Below, one piece after another: positions 7,157 through 9,588 of a DNA stretch of 9,588 nucleotides. Each line of letters opens with the position of its first letter. Position 1 is the stretch's first letter. The notes under the pieces are model-generated. The model searched no databases. It was not told where the DNA came from and was given only the letters and a program-made list of their open reading frames with translations. Origin of the DNA: Piscirickettsiaceae bacterium (GTDB lineage Bacteria; Pseudomonadota; Gammaproteobacteria; Thiomicrospirales; Thiomicrospiraceae); contig JALUXI010000213.1 in NCBI GenBank assembly GCA_027019045.1, forward strand, positions 1 to 9,588, given 5' to 3'. The translations under genes and the position numbers were made by a program.

Positions 7157-7162
7157 CTCCTT
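7157..7162 (-). promoter_or_regulatory. Ribosome binding site that fixes the GTG start of the TraF-like gene (AAGGAG)
   Basis: Read on the minus strand, AAGGAG is followed after 6 nt by GTG AAA CTT. It lies in the 17-bp gap after the preceding gene's stop. No ATG in frame gives a better signal peptide, so this site decides the start. Confidence 0.75.
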
Positions 7163-7167
7163 GATTT

Positions 7168-8511
7168 TTAAAATGAGGCGGAAGTGGAAATAAAGAGGTT
7201 GGCACCTGTTACAGTAATTTTTTGTACTTTTGCTGTCGCATCATTTAAGTCTCCATTGCCTGAGCCATTGTAAAGGTTCATCCCAAGGGTAATATTGGAA
7301 CTCTTGGTATAACGAGAAAGTGAGATTGCCCCACCGATCATATCGACATGATCAGCCATGCCCTGTTTTTTGGTCGCAGAGGTATTAGCGTTATTGGTAT
7401 AAAGTCCACCTCGCACTGCCCAGGTAGCATTTAAGAAATGTTCTGCTCCCATGGCAATATTCCAAGTAGGTTCATATATATTTGTACTGGTGTCATAACT
7501 AAAGTCGAATGAATAGAGGGTTTCATCATTTTTAAAGTAGGCAATCCCTAAATTGGTTTCAAATGGTAGGTCATTGTCTTTTTGTGCTTTTAAAGTAGGC
7601 AGTTCAGACAGATTGTTATTTTGAATGGTACTGTTGCTAACATTGATAACTTTGCAGTTTTGTCCATTAGCATCACATAGGTGTTGGCTATATTGATAGC
7701 GTTCTTCAGGACTTTGACTTAGGATGGTGGTGGTTTGCATCATCAACCCTACTGACCATTTGGGCACAGGCGACCACATAATTCCTAATCGAGGTTGTAG
7801 CCCAAATTCTTCCGTTTGGATCTTTTGATAGAGCGTATCTTCGTAAATATGATTTGAGGACCCATCGTTGAGCGTCGCCTTGGTGTATTGCCAGTTTGTC
7901 AGCTCTTGCTTACGCATATAGCCATATAGCGTGACGCCAATAGAGAGCGTATCGCTCATAACATGAGAATAAGACACCCCTGCTAAAGTAGTTGAGTCTT
8001 CATTGTTGTAGTCAATAAGTTGGTCATTGACTTTAGAAACGGTATAGTTGGTCGCGCCTTGTTTAAGAAATGTTCCAGAGCTACCCGTAAAATTATGAAA
8101 GTCATCACTCTGGTCTTCAAGTTCATAATTAGGAATGGCAATGGAGAAACCGACAGCGCTTTTGGTATCAAGCGGTTGAACCACACCAAAATAGTTGGCC
8201 ACCATCCCTTTTGAGGTGCGAGTCCAAGTGTGTCCACTGCTGTTAATATCGCTATATTCAGTAGATTTGTAGTTATAGGCATTGACCGAGCCTGAGATTT
8301 TTGGCTGTGAAGCGTAAACCACGCCGGCGGGGTTGTAATAAAGGCCAGAGGCATCATCAGAGATAGCGGTATAGGCACCGGCTAGCCCTGCTGAACGGTC
8401 TCCGACAATAATATCACGATAGTGATAGGGGTCTGCTTGAGCATTCTGAGTGGTTAAGATAGAGAGTGTGAGTAGGCTGATTTGAAAGGGGGTTTTATTG
8501 AGCATTTTCAT
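7168..8511 (-). CDS. FadL/OmpP1-type outer-membrane barrel protein
   Basis: This 447-residue exported protein has a signal peptide of about 26 residues ending in A-Q-A. The mature N-terminus carries GDRSAGLAGAYTAISDD followed by YYNPAG (about 37-63). This signature is shared by FadL/OmpP1/TodX transport barrels and by PorV-like barrels. The rest alternates aromatic and polar residues in strand-length segments and ends in Phe (STSASF), as expected for BAM-dependent insertion. Cys279 and Cys286 sit in a presumed extracellular loop and could form a disulfide. Classical FadL moves long-chain fatty acids across the outer membrane; a hydrophobic ligand is plausible here but not shown. The start ATG lies within the end of the protease gene (17-bp overlap) with AGAGG at 8521-8525. 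A second in-frame ATG two codons later is possible. Confidence 0.77.
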   Translation of the reverse strand: MKMLNKTPFQISLLTLSILTTQNAQADPYHYRDIIVGDRSAGLAGAYTAISDDASGLYYNPAGVVYASQPKISGSVNAYNYKSTEYSDINSSGHTWTRTSKGMVANYFGVVQPLDTKSAVGFSIAIPNYELEDQSDDFHNFTGSSGTFLKQGATNYTVSKVNDQLIDYNNEDSTTLAGVSYSHVMSDTLSIGVTLYGYMRKQELTNWQYTKATLNDGSSNHIYEDTLYQKIQTEEFGLQPRLGIMWSPVPKWSVGLMMQTTTILSQSPEERYQYSQHLCDANGQNCKVINVSNSTIQNNNLSELPTLKAQKDNDLPFETNLGIAYFKNDETLYSFDFSYDTSTNIYEPTWNIAMGAEHFLNATWAVRGGLYTNNANTSATKKQGMADHVDMIGGAISLSRYTKSSNITLGMNLYNGSGNGDLNDATAKVQKITVTGANLFISTSASF

Positions 8512-9352
8512 TGAAACGATCCTCTAATTTAGCAAGTTTGGCTTGGTCGAGATGATTTTTATCAATCATTTGTGTGAGTTTTTGAATCCGTTCCGAAAGT
8601 GGCGGATGGGTATGGGTTAAAACTGCGGTTTGCTGAGATTTGATTTTTGCAATATGCTGGAAATAGCGTTTAAGTGCTGTTGGGTCATAGCCGCTATTGA
8701 CCAGTAACCAAGTGGCATACTCGTCCGCTGCAAATTCATCTTTTTTGGAGTGTAAACCCTCTTTAAACAGAATATCCATGGTTTCATCTATTGCTTGATT
8801 AAAAGCACTGACTGCAGCAGTGCCACCTCCTGAAAGGATTGCCATGAGACTTTTTTCACCGCTGCTTTTTTGACTTTTCAGACCAATTTTTTTCACATAA
8901 TGCCGCAGCTCCACATGACCGATTTCATGCGCCAGAATGGCGGCCAGTTCCGCTTCATCTTCGACTTGGTCTAAGGCCCCTTTGGTGATAAAAATATAGC
9001 CCCCAGGGGTCGAAAAGGCATTGATAATCGGAGTGTCGAGGACGATAAAGTGATAGGTCAACTCTGGGCGTTTGCTATGCATGGCAAGCAGTTGCCCGAC
9101 CTCATTAACATAACGGTTGAGTTTGTCATCTTTAAGTGGTGGGTATTTACCTAAGATTTTACTGGCGAGTTGATGACCAAATTCAATCTCAGTTTCGATA
9201 TCTTCTTTGGTGTAGTCGGGTTGAGGGAGCTTGGTAATAATGCGTTCATGATATTTTTTGACCAAAGGTTTGGTTGTTTCACCACTGGCCATTGAGAGAG
9301 AAGGGAGGGAGAGTGCAACAGCCAATAGCGTTAAAGAAGAAAATCGTTTCAT
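8495..9352 (-). CDS. Secreted M48-family zinc metalloprotease
   Basis: This is a 285-residue periplasmic metalloprotease. A signal peptide (about 1-22, S-M-A then S-G) lacks a lipobox cysteine, so the mature protein should be soluble in the periplasm. The catalytic zinc site is clear: A-H-E-I-G-H at 141-146 supplies His142, Glu143 and His146, and E-F-A-A-D at 206-210 supplies the third ligand, Glu206. NAFSTPGGYIFITKGAL (111-127), just upstream, is the conserved substrate-cleft segment of the family. The THPPLSERIQKL segment near the C-terminus is also typical. It lacks the TPR tail of BepA/YfgC (about 490 residues) and in size resembles LoiP/YcaL, proteases linked to outer-membrane protein quality control. 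It is followed directly by two barrel genes, which fits such a role, but the substrate is unknown. All key residues are present. The specific subgroup is uncertain. Confidence 0.94.
   Translation of the reverse strand: MKRFSSLTLLAVALSLPSLSMASGETTKPLVKKYHERIITKLPQPDYTKEDIETEIEFGHQLASKILGKYPPLKDDKLNRYVNEVGQLLAMHSKRPELTYHFIVLDTPIINAFSTPGGYIFITKGALDQVEDEAELAAILAHEIGHVELRHYVKKIGLKSQKSSGEKSLMAILSGGGTAAVSAFNQAIDETMDILFKEGLHSKKDEFAADEYATWLLVNSGYDPTALKRYFQHIAKIKSQQTAVLTHTHPPLSERIQKLTQMIDKNHLDQAKLAKLEDRFNENAQ
8521..8525 (-). promoter_or_regulatory. Ribosome binding site for the FadL-like gene, inside the protease gene (AGAGG)
   Basis: Read on the minus strand, AGAGG lies 9 nt before the ATG at 8511 and within the last codons of the M48 gene. 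This fits coupled translation of the two genes. Confidence 0.5.
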
Positions 9353-9588
9353 TAGGGTTGCCCTCCTTGATCAGCTTGTTGAACGGCTTGGGAAAATTTT
9401 AAAAGCTCCCGAGTGGGAATTTTAAAAGATTCCATATATCTCACCCCTTCTGGATTGGAGGTATAGCGATCTTGTTGACTCGCTTTTGCCACATCAGCAA
9501 GCCCTCTTGCCGCCGCTGCGGTGGTAATAGCAGAGGTACGGCGGCGTATATCTTTGAGTTTAATCTCTTCACTGCCAGGTAGTACGGT
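9352..9588 (-). CDS. C-terminal part of an unrecognised protein, first visible gene of the envelope operon (cut by the right edge)
   Basis: Reading the minus strand from the right edge gives one open frame of 78 codons. It ends in TAA at 9352-9354, which shares one base with the protease ATG (TAATG). The translation has an Ala-rich helical stretch (I-T-T-A-A-A-A-R-G-L-A-D-V-A-K-A), then DRYTSNPEGVRYMESF, and ends QAVQQADQGGQP. It is hydrophilic and probably helical, with no motif I recognise. Support is the unbroken frame to the edge, codon use like its neighbours, and the TAATG junction with a strong ribosome site inside it, as expected for an operon. The start and any signal peptide lie outside the window, so cellular location and function cannot be given. 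Confidence 0.65.
   Translation of the reverse strand, partial: TVLPGSEEIKLKDIRRRTSAITTAAAARGLADVAKASQQDRYTSNPEGVRYMESFKIPTRELLKFSQAVQQADQGGQP
9361..9368 (-). promoter_or_regulatory. Strong ribosome binding site for the M48 protease gene (AAGGAGGG)
   Basis: Read on the minus strand, AAGGAGGG stands 8 nt before the ATG at 9352 and inside the 3' end of the upstream gene. It is the best ribosome site in the window and suggests the protease is well translated. Confidence 0.8.

Noticed and set aside
7983..8378. A 131-codon minus-strand frame within the FadL-like gene.
   Set aside because: It is an out-of-frame shadow of the barrel gene, with no ribosome site and no recognisable motif.

Overview
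The window looks like a chromosomal segment of a gammaproteobacterium of low-to-moderate G+C (roughly low 40s percent by eye). The main clue is the order hemC-hemD-hemX-hemY, which is characteristic of Gammaproteobacteria. Codon and base use, the short A/T-flanked terminator and the envelope genes would fit a Moraxellaceae-type organism such as Acinetobacter or a relative. I cannot confirm the genus from sequence alone.

Layout. Positions 1-3801 (plus strand) hold the 3' part of hemC, then complete hemD, hemX and hemY. The genes are almost fused: a 2-bp gap separates hemC and hemD, and 4-bp ATGA overlaps join hemD/hemX and hemX/hemY. Positions 3802-4080 form a gene-free convergent junction. 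It holds a 142-bp imperfect palindrome (3829-3970), a compact hairpin that can terminate both strands (3985-4007), and a second, weaker inverted repeat (4016-4069). Positions 4081-9588 (minus strand, read right to left) hold five tightly packed genes. In transcription order these are the 3' end of an unrecognised gene, a secreted M48 zinc metalloprotease, a FadL/OmpP1-type outer-membrane barrel, a second barrel of the TraF-like family (PF13729 type), and a large Asn-rich lipoprotein with an EF-hand-like loop. They overlap or are 17-19 bp apart, so one transcript is likely. Its promoter lies beyond the right edge.

How the genes work together. HemC and HemD turn porphobilinogen into uroporphyrinogen III. 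HemX and HemY are inner-membrane partners of tetrapyrrole synthesis whose exact biochemistry is unsettled. The minus-strand genes form a separate set in which every complete product carries an export signal: one periplasmic protease, two predicted outer-membrane barrels and one lipoprotein. The best candidate for an undescribed system here is this envelope operon. Its membership suggests assembly or quality control of outer-membrane proteins, or transport of a hydrophobic compound, but the sequence does not say which. No tRNA, rRNA, CRISPR array, transposase or phage gene was seen.
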